From NCBI RefSeq assembly GCF_003576645.1, contig NC_044920.1:6095932-6159931 (forward strand): a stretch of 64,000 nt of DNA, in the 5' to 3' direction. Shown piece by piece: positions 45,338 through 58,044 of the stretch (position 1 is the stretch's first letter; each line of letters begins with the position of its first letter). The DNA is from Ipomoea triloba (lineage: Eukaryota > Streptophyta > Magnoliopsida > Solanales > Convolvulaceae). A model generated the notes under the pieces. The model did not search any database, was not told the DNA's origin, and worked only from the letters and a program-made list of their open reading frames with translations. Made by a program: the position numbers and the translations under genes.

Positions 45338-45932
45338 GGATCGCGTTCAAATGCGTACTGACCGTCCAAGAGAGAAATGCGGACGAATCACAGCGCCCCA
45401 CGTATCCGGATCGTAGTTGCACATAACGTTATAACTAGGTGAACGTATAGTTATAACTATATGCACTTAGGTGCACCCAGATGCATAAATGTTAATTAAT
45501 AAGGTAAATTATTTGCATTTGTAAGTGAAAATAGGTGCACACGTGCAAGTAAAATGTATTACAGGTGCAAGTGAATTGTACATTGAGTATCAATACTAAG
45601 TGCACCTAATGTTATAACTAGGTGCACCTAGGTTGCACCCAGGTGCATGAATATTAACAGCATAAATTACTTGCATTTGTAAGTGAAAGTATTTACGAAA
45701 ATAGGTGCATGAATATTAACAAGGTAAATTACTTGCACTTGTAAGTGAAAATAGGTGCGAAAATATGTGCACTTGTAAGTGAAACTAGGTGCACCAAAAT
45801 TTCAATTATTTACGAAAATGCCACCGCGTCATTTTTTTAAAATTACATCTAATTCGTTGATCTGGACACGTGGACGGCCGTGGAGCATTCTCATTTCTTA
45901 CCTGGACGACAATTTGCATGGGAGTGCAACCC
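45338..45932. repeat. TA-flanked repeat with imperfect inverted ends and GTGCA-rich interior
   Basis: Bounded by (AT)n runs on both sides. Left end GGATCGCGTTCAAATGCG; right, reversed, GGGTTGCACTCCCATGC. Interior is full of AGGTGCAC / TTGCACTTGTAAGTGAAA words. Probably a non-autonomous element that inserts in TA repeats. Confidence 0.45.
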
Positions 45933-46129
45933 TATATATATATATATATATTCTTTTCCTTTGGGGTCCCAAAAAAGAGTTGTAAAACTCCGTGATAGGG
46001 ATTTAATATTGGGTTGAGATTATGTGTAAACAAATCAAAATTTATCCTATAAGTAAAACTTGGTCACAATAGGCAGGGGTTAACCTAATACTAAATGATT
46101 GAACCAAATTAATTAACTAATCTGTCAAG

Positions 46130-46210
46130 ATTTTGTGGTCCAGTGGCACCCGATTGCCCTTCCATATGGAAGGGGTGAGTTCGAGTCTCAGTAGTACTAA
46201 AAAAAAAAGT
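46130..46210 (+). mobile_element. tRNA-derived SINE (head and A tail)
   Basis: TTTTGTGGTCCAGTGGCACC contains a pol III A box (TGGTCCAGTGG) and GAGTTCGAGTCTC at 46179 is a B box, spaced as in tRNA genes. An A-run (46199-46208) follows within 10 bp. There is no full tRNA cloverleaf, so this is a SINE head, not a tRNA gene. Confidence 0.6.
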
Positions 46211-47460
46211 AATTAACTAATCTAACTTGTAACACTATAAACTCATTACATCTATTATTAGGCTCATTTTTCTTAAAGAACACAACTCAATACAGGAAAA
46301 AAAAAAGTATATGTAAATCTTAAAACTAACACTTCACATAGTTCTCATTTCACAATTAAGTCATTGATAGGCTTGTACCTTCATATGTGAGTTGTCATCC
46401 TCACTTTAAAATGACTTCAATTTTCTCCACCAACTGCCAAAACTTCATCACAGCTAGCTAGCTGGAAGCAATAGTGTAACGTTACTCTCATGAAATTGGC
46501 CACTTCCATTAATTGCTACAATTGAACAAAAATGGAAACTTAGGTGTTACAATCTTTTGATTGTAACACTGCTGTCAACATTTATTTTGACTTGATGTTG
46601 TGCTTCAGATGTAATTATATATTAATGTATGCAGATATGAATTTATTTTATTTTTCAAATGAAATCTTTCACATTGGTTGCATGGGGTCATGAAACATTA
46701 TGTATGCATTAATATAATTTTGTTGCACTACTAAGTGCTCTCAGTTGATCACACAACGGGTGAAGTTTGGGAAGAAAAACGGGGAATCGAGTCTTACTTG
46801 TGACAATATGATAGCAACTTCTCAGTAATCAACTGAGTTACCATAATTTACATCCTCCCAGATATTCTGTCGGGCCTTTGGGATTGGGGATTCAACCTTT
46901 TGGAAAGAAAAAAAAAATTATTTTTATACCTGAAAATTAAAGGTAGTCAAGTAGATAGGGTATGCTTTTTGTATTGAATGATCACGCGTTAGTTTAATTT
47001 GTATGTTTTTTGGTCGAGCTTATTGCCCATGGTATACAATATAATTATTTATATTTATTGATTATTTATAAATTGTTCTACTACACCTGACTTATACGAA
47101 TATTTTAATTCTAGTTCAAAATATTCTCGCATATAGTAATATGAAGTTTTGTAATTATAAGAAGACAACTAATTAAGTCGAATTTAAGTGATGATATATT
47201 GTAACTATAACAAGACAACTAATTTAGTCAATTTAGTTTTTGAAATACGTATGATTTTTTACAAGGTAGTATGTGCTTTATATCTTCTCAGATCAAAGAA
47301 TCAATGTCTTCACCACGAGAGTTTGATCATATGACTACCCATTTGGATAGTAACAGATGTATCATCCCACTACATAGTAATTGGTAATAATTTAGTCAAA
47401 TTTAAGTGATGCTATTTGGAAAAACTTTCTCAATTGCATTATTGTAGTAACCTCTAACTT
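46211..47460. other. Intergenic, no gene recognised
   Basis: AT-rich DNA with short non-conserved ORFs only. No boundary, RNA or regulatory signal I can support. Confidence 0.5.
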
Positions 47461-47792
47461 TAAGAGCATCCATATTAATAGTTTTTAAGTTGCTTTTTAT
47501 GGGGCCAAGCATGATGTAGAAGAGAGAGAATAATAGAGAGAAATGTTTTCTTTGCAAGAATAAGTTTTTTGTGAGACCTGCGTAGGAGCGAAAAGGAAAA
47601 AACATTCTTTTGTCTTGCGTATTGGGCGCACAATGCACGCCCAAAGGGCACGCAACGGCTTTTATTTTTTATTTTTTAAATTGCTTCCCTAACAGTTGTT
47701 TTTCATTTTTTTCTTGTTTTTATTCTCTCTCTTCTCTCTTAATCACACTGATGAAAAACATTTAAAAATCCTAACAAATGGGATTGCTCTTA
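47461..47792. mobile_element. Short MITE with TAAGAGCA ends
   Basis: Ends TAAGAGCATCC and, reversed, TAAGAGCAATCCC; about 330 bp, non-coding. AGAGCATC-type ends recur at 44899 and, inverted, at 54647, so the family is present more than once. TSD is not clear. Confidence 0.5.
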
Positions 47793-48167
47793 ATGATAAG
47801 ATAAACTGTTATAACTGACTAGATCAAATCAAGAAAGTTAATAGATTTTGACCAACTTGATTGTGTTGGCCAAAGTAACCAATAATTTTACTTGACCAAC
47901 TTCTATCATATCCTATGTCTGTATGACTGTATATCAGTCACCTTTGGCATAGCATAATGCATTGGACCTTATTGGTTATGTCTGTCGTCCCATATCCGTC
48001 TACTTACTTTGACTGAACCACCAGTTTTACGTGTCAACTCCGGGGCACTGCCAGGTGTCAGGCTGATTTTGGGCAGGAAGCCATTTATGTACATCACAGA
48101 AACAACCTAAGCTAAGCTAAGGGTCCTGCCAACCCAGGTGGTTTTTAATTTGGTGAATTGTTGAAGG

Positions 48168-50773
48168 ATGTCTGGTTCGGAACGAGGTGGCGGAGTGGCG
48201 TCATTGCCGCCGCCGCAGCCCAGATCGCCGCCGCTGTGCCGCCGGGAACTGGCAAAGGTTCAGGTGCTGGAAAGAGAGGTTGGCTTCCTTGAGGTGAGTA
48301 AGTTGTTCAGCTTCTTCCGTATATAATCCTTAATTTTCAGTTACTGCACTTTCTTAATTGCCACCTAAAATGATGTATGAAAACAGTTGTCTGAGAAACA
48401 TATATATAAATGGAAAGTGAATGTTAAAATTTTGCAAATTGGCTCTTAAAGTTATCTTTCCAATCACATTTTTCAGTGCCCTGTAATCCCCTAGTTTCTT
48501 GTTCAAATGTGCAGAAGAACAAAAATAACACCAAAGCAAACCCCAACCGAGTTGGTTATACAGTTGGTTCGGTTATTGTAAAGTTACAGGTCAACTTTTG
48601 GTCTAACTTTCTTGGTTTGAGCCAATCAGCCAACCAAGTTGGTTTGGTAACAGTAAAGTTACGGGTCAACTTATGGTCTAACCTTCATGGTTTGAGTCAA
48701 TTAGCTGGCTGAGTTGGTTAGACAGTTTATTCAATAACCATAAAGTTATAGGTCAACTTCTGGTCTAACCTTCTTGCTTTGAGCCAATCAACCAGCCGAG
48801 TTGGTTAGACAATTGGTTCGATAACCGTAAAGTTACAGGTCAACTTATTGTTTTGTTTAAATTGGCATTGTAAAATGGTGCTAACTGGAAAACATTATAG
48901 TGGTTGAATGATGAAGAGATTTAGGGATTGGGATGTGAAATTGAAATTGTAATGCTGAAGCTATGTGGCATCAGAAAAGCTCTATTTCTCCAGATTCTTG
49001 GATTCTGTTGCCCAGAATAAATATAAGCAATCATGTGCTCAAATTGGAGTATTATAAGCTGAATTTAGTAGAGATTCCAATGACAAGGACAACTGTGTTG
49101 CCTAGGTATTTGGAAATTGTCTGAGATTCCTACTTTGGAATCCAGATTTTTAAATTTCCTGAGAATACATTTGTTAAATCTATCTGATCAGGGGTGGGGG
49201 GCTCAAACCAACAACCCCTAGTAAAAAATGAACTGCTCAAGATTTTTAAAAGTATTTGTTGTATCCTGAGAAAATGTTTGTTAAATTGAAATAATCGCCA
49301 GGCGGGGTGGAAGCTCAACCGTGAACCTATAGGAAACAATGGCCCGTTTGAGATTTAATATTCAATAAGCTAAGGTGTTGAATTTTATTTGCTGTTGCAG
49401 AGGAGGGCTATATGCTTACTTCTGTGTTCGTCTTGTGAAACCGTTACTTATGGTTACTTATTCAAACCAAATGAAATCGTTAAAACTTAAAAGATAAAAG
49501 GGGGGTTGATGAACTTCCACGGGTTTGACTTGCACTTTCTTTTATCATGCAAAAAGATCACAGATCGTGCTTTACTATCTTCAGTCGTGTGGGTGGAAAG
49601 ATATTACTAGTTGAATTCTCCGTAATTCATTTTCTGTATTGGAACTATACTTCCCACTCATGTGTTGGACTAACCAAATCGAAATAGTGAAATACTACCT
49701 GTTAAGAGTCCTACATTGAAAATATAAGAGAGAACATTGGGTTTATAAGGTCATGCGTTAAACTAGCTAATTGATTGGATTTAATTTTTTAGTGTGGTTT
49801 GGTGACACAATTATACTTGCTTTAACCTTTGACATTATCTAATTTTGATCATTCATTTTGTAAGCAGGATGAGCTAAAATTTCATGAAGGCCTGCAACCG
49901 GCTTCTCTATTGTGCAAAGAGTATGTAGTGTTTATCTTATATGGATATAGTGTGTGTCAATGCCTCCACTCTGTTGTGTAGTTGAATTAAATCGAGAATT
50001 TTGCAGGGTTACAAATTTTGTGTTGGCAAAACCAGACCCCCTTGTTCCAATGTAAGAAAGCCTTTAGCGATCATATCCACACATTCGCAAAGATTAACTC
50101 TGTGACCTAATAATGTTTTGTTATTTTCTGTACCTATCAGCACTAAGAAGGCCTCAAGATCCTCTCATTTCTGGAAATGGCTCTGGTATGCTGAATTTTA
50201 TATAAGATTTTTACTTTCATTTTGACTTGCGGATCTACTTGTTTCGTAATTATTTCTGTTGATACGTTTCAGCTCTTGAACATTTTTACTTCATTCATCT
50301 TCCCTTTTAACCCTTTTTCACAAAATTGATCTGAAGAACAGTTGAGTAATCGGAAAGCATTTTCCTCAAGCTACTAAGATTGAAATTAGTCTTTTTTTTT
50401 GTTACAATTTTCTTTCAGCTGCAGTGCAACATCATGTTCCAACATTTCATGGATTTGCTGTCATCGATGTCCCAAAATCAAAATGTCACGATGTTTCAAG
50501 TGTCGTGACTGCAATTTGTGCTGCGGCTGCTCCTCGTGCATCATCGGCTGTTCAATACCTAACTGTCACAGCAGTTGTTGCCCCTGCCCGGATTCTCGTG
50601 GCTGCTTTAAGAAGCCCTCGTGCTCGTGCTCGTGCAACTGTTGCACTCCAAATTGTTGTAACCCGAAATGCCCTTCCTGTCGATGTAGATGCTGCTGTTG
50701 TCCTCGATGTCCAAAGGTAAACTGTTCCAACTGTACAAAAACATGCTGCAATCCATGCTACTTGTGCTGCTGA
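48168..50773 (+). CDS. Type-C heterotrimeric G-protein gamma subunit (AGG3/GS3 type)
   Basis: Encodes a 207-residue G-gamma that binds G-beta at the plasma membrane; family members AGG3 and rice GS3 affect organ and seed size. Five exons join in frame: 48168-48293, 49868-49920, 50007-50051, 50141-50185, 50419-50773. Residues ~28-75 form the coiled G-gamma-like domain (LAKVQVLEREVGFLEDELKF, then EGLQPASLLCKEV and DPLVPI). FWKWLC follows, then a C-terminal tail of about 118 residues with roughly 40 cysteines in short CC/CXC clusters, the hallmark of type C. AGG3 is 251 and GS3 232 residues, so the tail is on the short side but ends naturally in CYLCC and TGA. There is no CaaX box, as expected for the type. 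The start ATG follows a short leader and opens a proline-rich N-terminus. Intron 1 (1.57 kb) holds an ~86-bp tandem repeat. It converges with the subtilase gene, 334 bp away. Confidence 0.92.
48541..48850. repeat. ~86-bp tandem repeat in intron 1 of the G-gamma gene
   Basis: AAAGTTACAGGTCAACTT-like words recur at 48580, 48655, 48742 and 48828, with GAGTTGGTTAGACARTTGG between them. About 3.5 diverged units; the second lacks ~11 bp. Non-coding, between exons 1 and 2. Confidence 0.85.
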
Positions 50774-51107
50774 TTCATATGAAAGATTTTTTCTTTAAGC
50801 GTCTTGAAATGTCGCTACAATCTATCTTGTGCGTAGGAACGAAAGAGATAAAGGGTATGGAATTTAATCATAATCTTTATTTCATATTCATTTCCTCCCT
50901 TAGGTTTTGATTTTTTGATATATTTTCATTGCACCAGAAAATTACATTAGCACAGACTGATTAATTCTTCTTCATCCATATTACATCCTTCTATTTCCAA
51001 TCACCAGATTACAAGATTCTTAAGATAATTTATCCGAAACCCGATTCTTACAAGGTTAGATTGAGCTCGCCTCCCATATCGAACCAGACACTAGCTAGCT
51101 AGCGAAG
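50774..51107. other. Convergent 3' region between G-gamma and subtilase genes
   Basis: Must hold both 3' UTRs. No clear poly(A) signal pair or terminator hairpin stands out. Confidence 0.5.
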
Positions 51108-54100
51108 TTAAAACAGCTGTGTCCATGACAAAGCGATTGGGCTTCTTACTTGATTCTGAGCATTGTTCCAAGAAACGGAACCAAATGCAGCATTGCTAGG
51201 CGTAACGACGCCTTTCTTTGACACAAACGTGACAGTGTACCTCAATTTGTCCCCTACGTTCTTGAAAAAGAGCTTTGTCGGCTTCACTGTCACCATTACA
51301 GATGGTGGCGCTTCGATGGCTACCTCGTACGAGGTTCCTGCAGCTCCCACATTGGTGAGTTCCCTGGTTTGGCGTACGACTCTTGATTTTCCGAACAGGA
51401 CTGAGAAAGAGGGGTAGTTGAGCTGGCCAGGATTGGATAGTTTCTTGGCACAGGTGATGTTTGGTGCCTTCACAATGGCCTGGATTTGCTGAGTAGTATA
51501 GTCTAAGGAGCACAAGAACATGATATAGTCAGTTGGGGCAATGTCATAGACCAGGCCCGGGGAGAGGGCCTTGTGGGGGTCGACATGGCCCGACCCATGA
51601 GCCCACGGGTTGGAAAATTCGTCTCCTTCGGCATCCCGAATGAGGGAGTTGGTGTTGTCATGGGTGTATGCTGTTGTCATTAGTGCAGACTTGATTGCCC
51701 CTGGGCTCCATTCTGGGTGAGCTGCTTTGAGCAAAGCTGCTAGCCCACTTATATGGGGACAGGACATGGATGTTCCTGCAGTTGTTCATCACCAAGATGA
51801 AACAAGACCACCCAAACAATGTATCAATGACAGACTTCTTAAGGAAAATGGGAGCAATGCAGAAACTAAACAAGATTAACTAAGCAAAATGAAAAAGATA
51901 GCAACAGCATATCATGTCTTCCATGATGTTTTTTTTTTTTTTGTAACAAAGAACACCCGCAGTCACTACTGAGGGTGTGTACTAGTAAGCAAAGGACCAC
52001 AAGGAGGTAATAAACAAGCTTATGTTGTCCATATAACTGATCAGTTCAAATCAAGAAGGCCAATAAGCCGCTCCTACTAAGAACATTTTCCTTTCTAATT
52101 TTTGTCTGATTATTCTGTGAACACGGATCCACTTTGCAAGATAGACCCGGGTCCAAAATACACAATTTACATACTGAATGTTCAGAAACATGCAGTATGT
52201 AAATGGACACAAGTCCACCTTGCAAGGTGGACCCGGGTCAATGGTATAACTATTGGTTTTTGTGTGGTGTGAGTAAGGGTGTCAAAGTGAGATGAATCCC
52301 GCAGGCCAGCCCCAAACTGTCTCACGGTGGGGTCAGTAAAGGCCTAAAATTTTTTGCCTATCAAAATCAGGCCTCCAAGAATGTTATTTGGAGAAACATA
52401 TAAACAGTGCAACCAACTTGGTATAAATGTTCATAAATGTAAGTGTTGTTCCATTAGCACACCATGTTAGTATGAAAAGGCATGCATTTAATGAATGATT
52501 ATTGGATGTGCATGGGTTGTGTCAATATCTGAAAATGAATGAGGTATTGTCATTTCCAAATCTTACAAAATAAATCAATTATCTCTTTCTTTCCAGCTAA
52601 TGTTGCCTGTCAAGTAGGGCCTGCATGATTTCATTAAGACAACTAGAATAAGGCTAATCCTGGAAAAGCCTGTAGGGAAACCTTCTGTCTATTGAGCTAG
52701 AAGCCTAGAACTACTCCAAGTTGCTTAACAATAGAAAAACCCTCCAATTTTCTTGAGTTCTACTACATTATATTTTCATATTTTTACTCTATAATATAGC
52801 AACTAATAATAGGATATTTCATCATGTACATTTCAGGAAAAGTGTATATCAATAATTTGTGAGAGGAGTAGAAGTTTGGGAGTAAGAAGTGGAAGTTCAT
52901 GTATTTTTCAATTTTCTTAAAGTTAATTTTACCATTGGGCATTTAATTTGTTGTACCTACTACTACTTGCCAGGATCAAATACTGCCCAGCCCACCATTA
53001 CCTAGGCTTCGAATCACAAGCTTTTATTTTATCGTCTTTTTTCTTTTTGGCTAACAAGGGAAAGTCGCGACTACCTCTGTGTAATAGTCCATAAATTACA
53101 TTAGAGAAGTAAATTGTACTAAAAAAATTCTGCCACAGACTTAACTTAAGTGTTAATAAGAATTAGGCTCATTACTTTCTAATACGAGAATCATATTTCT
53201 CGGAGTGAGGATATATAGCAGCAATAATCTTAATAGAGGTCATATTAGCAAAATGGAACTCGTGTTATTTTGTGCAAATCCATACAATAAAAGAAAAGAA
53301 AAGAACCCTCCATTCATCCAAAAAGGTCCCCACCCCCAACCCACTTTCTTGTTCTATCTTCTACCATTAGTTTTTGGGAAATGACATCAAGGTGACAACT
53401 CTTCTTGGTATTGTGGGCTCTGCGGGTGGATCAATTAGTTATTTCTAGAGCTATTTTTATCCTATCCGTTGGATCATATATACTAAATCATTTACACTAA
53501 AATTTATGTCACCTAATATAACTTGTGACACAATTTGTAACACGTGTTATTAGCTCTTATTAAAATTAACCAAACGAGAAAAAAATTATGGCTCAAACCA
53601 AATCTCTTTTTACAAAGGTGCTAATTAGTCCATTTAACATGATCTAGTGTAGTGAATCAAATCCAAAAAAGAAAGGCTTTTCCTATTCATCCATCCCAAT
53701 TCCAACCATCTTATTCTCCATCTTTAGTTCCCTTGAATTGGAATCAGCTTTACAACCAATCCAAATTAGATATGCATAATCTTGGATGTTTCTTCTCTTA
53801 TCACATGATCTAAGGCATAAAATCTTCCAGAAACTTTATATAATAAGCTAAAAAGGATTTTCATGAGTGGCTCAAAATGAGAATCAAGATGCTTTAGGCA
53901 TGTGCTGTGACTCAATCACACACATGGCTTCATGCCCCACCAAAGCATTCAATTCATATTCAGATATAAAGAGATTATAAAGATGCATTATTAGATCACA
54001 AGAGATAAAGTTAAGATGCCATTTATCTTATTTGCAGATTTATAGCTAAGATGCCATAAAAAGTTTGGTCCAAATCATGACAAGAGTTTTGAGGTCGTAA

Positions 54101-56485
54101 GGTTATAATCTTATAAGTTCAAATTTCACCAAAAGCAATTCTAGATTTTTTTTGGACAAAGAAAGAAACTTGTAACCACTATTTAAAATGTATATTGATT
54201 ATTGAGTAAACTCCGCTCTTGTGTAATAATTCACAAATCACACAAGAGAGGTTTTTAAGTGTACTAAAAAGACTTTATTTAACTGTTTCGCTCAATCAGT
54301 CACTCATTTTAGAACATTCTAAAAGTAAGTCCATCATATTAAGGTTTTTGTCAGAATTTTTGCCAAGAATTTTTGCCAACAACGACAAAGAGGTGAGAAC
54401 AAAAGGAGGGAAAAAAAGTAAAAGTAAAAGAAAATAAAGTTGTTAAGAAAAATAAACAGGGTTTTATGTGCCCAAAGGGCGCGTGCACGCCTAGTGCATC
54501 ACACACGAACTAAAACAGAAATTTATAGTGCATCACACACGAACTAAAACAGAAATTTTTTATTTTATTTTTTTTATATTCTCTCTCCTCCAAGTCAGCT
54601 TCTGGCTCCCTCGTCAAAGTAAAATTTTTTTCTAAAAATCACTATTGGTGATGCTCTAATGATATTATCGTTAGTCAAGGAGTTGATATTTAATTTATAA
54701 TTATATACTTACCGTTTTGAAAGAAACATTAATATATTGTAATAAGTTGGCAAGAACTTTTTTTAAATTAAAAAGAAATTTAAAAAAAACAAAAGAAGAA
54801 GAAGTAGAAGAAGCTATCATTTGGGGGGAAATGGGAAATGCATGCTTACCAGACATGATGTTGAAAGGAGTCCTCCTGGAGTCCGCAACAAGCCCAGTGG
54901 GCCCGACTGCCTGAGACCAAGCAGCCAAAATATTCACACCCGGCCCGATCACGTCGGGCTTCAAGATCTGGGGAGTCACCGTATTAGGCCCTCTTGAGCT
55001 AAAAGCCGCCACCACCGGCGAGGGCTTCACGTTCACCACTGTCCCACCAAAGCTGAGCGCCGCCGTGGGGCTTTTAGCCGTCTTCACGTATTCCCTTATC
55101 ACGTCCCCCATTTTCCGCCCCACCGCCACCGCCGGCACCATATGGCTATCCGCCACCAACTCCTCGCCGCTAGCCACCGTGTTGGCCAATATCATCCCCA
55201 CCCCTCCGGCTTGCCGGACCACCACGCCCTTCTCCACCCTAGCGTTACTCCCTCTGTCGCATAAAACCACTTTCCCTTTCACCATTTTCGGATCCAGTGA
55301 TCCCGGCAAGCAGAGATTGCTTGCCCCGCCGTTACTTTTGGAATTGTAAACTAACCCCACTTGCTGTTTCCCCATTCCTTTCCCGCTGTATAATGAAACT
55401 CCGGCGAATTTTTCGCCGTTGCCCAGCGTAGCATACGCCGGAAAATCCCGGTCTATTGTTCCGGCGCCGACAGTCATGATCCAGGGAGCCACGTTTGCGA
55501 GCGAAGATTTTGTGGGCCCGCTGTTCCCCGCGGAACACGAAACGAAAATCCCTTTCTCCATGGCGGAAAAGGCGCCGATCGCGATGGTGTCGCGAAAGTA
55601 CGGCGCGGAACCGCCTCCGAGCGAGAGTGAGAGTATGTCGACGCCGTCGAGGATTGCTTGCTCCATTCCGGCGAGGATGTCGGAGCCGAAACACCCGGTT
55701 TTCTCGCAGACCTTGTAGGTGGCCACGCGGGCAAGTGGGGCCATCCCGCGCGCGATTCCGCTCGCGTAACCGAAGAGGCTGGCGTTCGTTACGTGGGACC
55801 CAGCCGCAGTACTGGCGGTGTGGGTCCCGTGCCCTTCACGATCACGCGGCGAATCGGATTCTCCGCCATGGATTCTTCTACCCGACGCCATGCGAGAGCC
55901 GCTGGTGTAGAACCGAGCGCCGATGAGCTTTTTATTGCAGTGGGTTTTCGGGTCAAAATCCGGGGCGGAATCGCACCGGCCGCGCCACCTCGCCGGCACA
56001 TCGGCCATGCCGGAATCGTCAAAGCTCTTCGACTCCGGCCACACCCCGGTATCCAGAACCCCCACGATCACGTCTTGACCAGCCCCCTCCGGCGAGCCGC
56101 GGCCCGCCCCAAGCCCAAACCCCGCATCCAGCCCGAGAAACTCAGGCGTACGGGTCGTGTGCAAACTGTACACCGAATCCTCATACACACCAACCACCGC
56201 CTCCGACCGCCGGAGCCGCTCCACCTCGTCGGCGCCTAAGGCGGCGGCGAAGCCGTGATAGGCGGTGGTGTAGGTGTACAAAAGGGAGTCCTCTGAGGAT
56301 TGGAGATGGGCGGCGTACCAATCCCGGTGGGTTTCGAATGAAGAAGGCTTCTCATGATGTTTCATGTGTACGATGTATGTTTTCTTCGCCACCGCTGAGG
56401 TTGCCGCACATGGTCGGAGAAGATGGAGGAGGATAGCAATGGCTGAGAACCAAACCAGAGAACCCATTCTCAAATGGAAGACCAA
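51108..56485 (-). CDS. Subtilisin-like serine protease, SBT1.8 type
   Basis: A secreted subtilase of 767 residues (761 from the second Met at 56467). Two exons on the minus strand: 56485-54850 and 51775-51108, with a 3074-bp GT/AG intron. Order: signal peptide ([15 protein letters not shown], ~8-30), I9 propeptide with [20 protein letters not shown] and [12 protein letters not shown], then the S8 domain with the catalytic triad. Counting from the first Met, Asp145 lies in [12 protein letters not shown], His219 in [11 protein letters not shown], oxyanion Asn321 in [10 protein letters not shown] and Ser548 in GTSMSCPH. A protease-associated domain is inserted between the His and Ser halves (near [20 protein letters not shown]). 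The Fn3-like C-terminal domain holds [11 protein letters not shown] and [16 protein letters not shown] and ends ALSWTQLF. The intron falls inside the Gly codon of GTSMS, so the catalytic serine is in exon 2. Length matches family (~755-770). It looks intact; a cell-wall proteolysis role is inferred from the family. Confidence 0.93.
51776..54849 (-). other. Large intron of the subtilase gene
   Basis: 3.07 kb between GT (54849-54848) and AG (51777-51776) on the minus strand. It contains a 13-T run (51930-51942), a repeat pair with CCACYTTGCAAG and GACCCGGGTC (52129-52245) and related TGTGTAATARTYCA words at 53080 and 54221. A 34-bp tandem duplication (AGTGCATCACACACGAAC..) lies at 54493-54560. 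No gene inside. Confidence 0.8.
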
Positions 56486-56549
56486 GAATGAGGTTTTTGA
56501 GAGTATAATGAGAGATTTTCGATTTATACTAACATCTGCTCTGTGGGAG

Positions 56550-56570
56550 ATATATATAAATATACATATA
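56550..56570 (-). promoter_or_regulatory. Probable TATA box of the subtilase gene
   Basis: On the minus strand TATATTTATATATATC lies about 65-80 bp upstream of the first ATG (56485). That would place transcription start near 56520-56530 with a short leader. Only position and composition support it. Confidence 0.45.
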
Positions 56571-56590
56571 GGTTATAGAGTGATGAGCTA

Positions 56591-57514
56591 GCAAGCTGTG
56601 AGCTGTGACTTCCATAGCAGAGATGATCGTCGTTGGAATTTATAAACGAAGGATGCTATTGGAAAAGGCCAATTTTTTATTTTTTAAATTTAATTTAATT
56701 TAAATTTTACCTCAAATGCCACTATAAGGACAACTTACGGTCGTTAGAGTTGGCGGGTTATTTGTACCCTTATTTATTTTGATACATTAGGTGAGACTCA
56801 AAGCTTCCGAGTGACTCTCATTCTTAGAATCTCTGTTCAAGAATTGCAGCTTCTCAATTGGTCTACCTCTACATCTTCGCTTCGACTTTGCACTATAGTG
56901 TCAGGTGGTCCACCATTCAAACTAGTTCCACAGGGTAGTGGCATATTATATTACTAGTATACTTATACTTTTTTTGAGAAATTACACTTTTATTTTAAAG
57001 GGTGATAATTTTAATACATAAAACTTTTTTTAAGGTATACAAATATCGTATTTCTACTATTGTGAAATTAATTTAGATTTTATTAGGGATATATTCTTCG
57101 AGTTTGATTCTAGATAGGGATAATGGTCAAATATGTCATCAAAGTATATATCAAAGTGTAATTAGACCCTCAAATTTAAAAAAAATAATTCCAATTAGAC
57201 CATTAAACTTGTTCAAATTGTACAATTAACTTATTTAACAGATTACCAAAAGATAACTGGCCAACTTTTGCTTAAATGACATCTTATGTGAAATCATATT
57301 CAAAAAAATTGAGAAAAAATCATAATAATAATAAAACTTTTCGGCCGACGACTTCTCCCCGATATGACTAGGAGTGGGAATAGGCCAGACTCCTCCATAG
57401 GGACCTATGACTTGGCTATTTAGGGTCTAGCCTGACTTGGCATGTTTAGTAAAAAGGCCATACCTAGGCCTATTTAGAAGCATATTTAATTAAATAAGTC
57501 CAGGCCTATAAGTA
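56591..57514. other. Intergenic, no gene recognised
   Basis: Subtilase upstream region followed by AT-rich DNA. A TTTAGGGTCTAGCCTGAC/GGCCTATTTAG-type low-complexity stretch (57360-57510) is repeat-like, but no element boundary is clear. Confidence 0.45.
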
Positions 57515-58044
57515 ACAATCGTTATACCCTACACCACGGTGCACATAGCAATGTGCACCGTGGGACTAAACGGCGCCGTTTTACTAATTGACGGGACGGA
57601 CGCCGTTTAGTCCATCCAATCAACGTTATTTTATTTTTTTAATTAAAATATATAAGCGATGAAGAGAGTCTTCCTTAACAAGACTCCCGACTCTCTCGCT
57701 CCACTTCGACTGTACTTCCACTGCACTTCATCAACAACACTCTCAAGCAAAACACAAACGATCACACCAGAACTCAAGAACATCAGAACAAATACGCATT
57801 GATCAACAACAAATACACATCTTCATCGGCGTATCAAGAACACACGGAACTAAAAGGTAAATATTTAAAAAGCATTGTTGATCAACGACATTGTGCAAAA
57901 AATAAAACATAATGTTTGTATATATATTACATTTGCATTTGCATTCGCATTCTAGCATGAACATTTACAGATTCTCAATATTATAGCATTTTATCATCCA
58001 CATTGTTGATTTTCAGTATTAAACCTCATCAAACAACTGTGTTA

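Noticed and set aside
46130..46210. Possible tRNA gene
   Set aside because: A and B boxes are present but acceptor and anticodon stems do not form and an A tail follows; better explained as a SINE.
50424..50720. 98-residue ORF in a second frame over G-gamma exon 5
   Set aside because: Overlaps the cysteine-rich coding frame, which splices correctly; the alternative frame has only Ala/Val-rich low complexity.
55495..56239. Long plus-strand ORFs of 143 and 193 residues
   Set aside because: They lie antisense to subtilase exon 1, whose GC-rich codons keep the opposite strand open; no independent motif.
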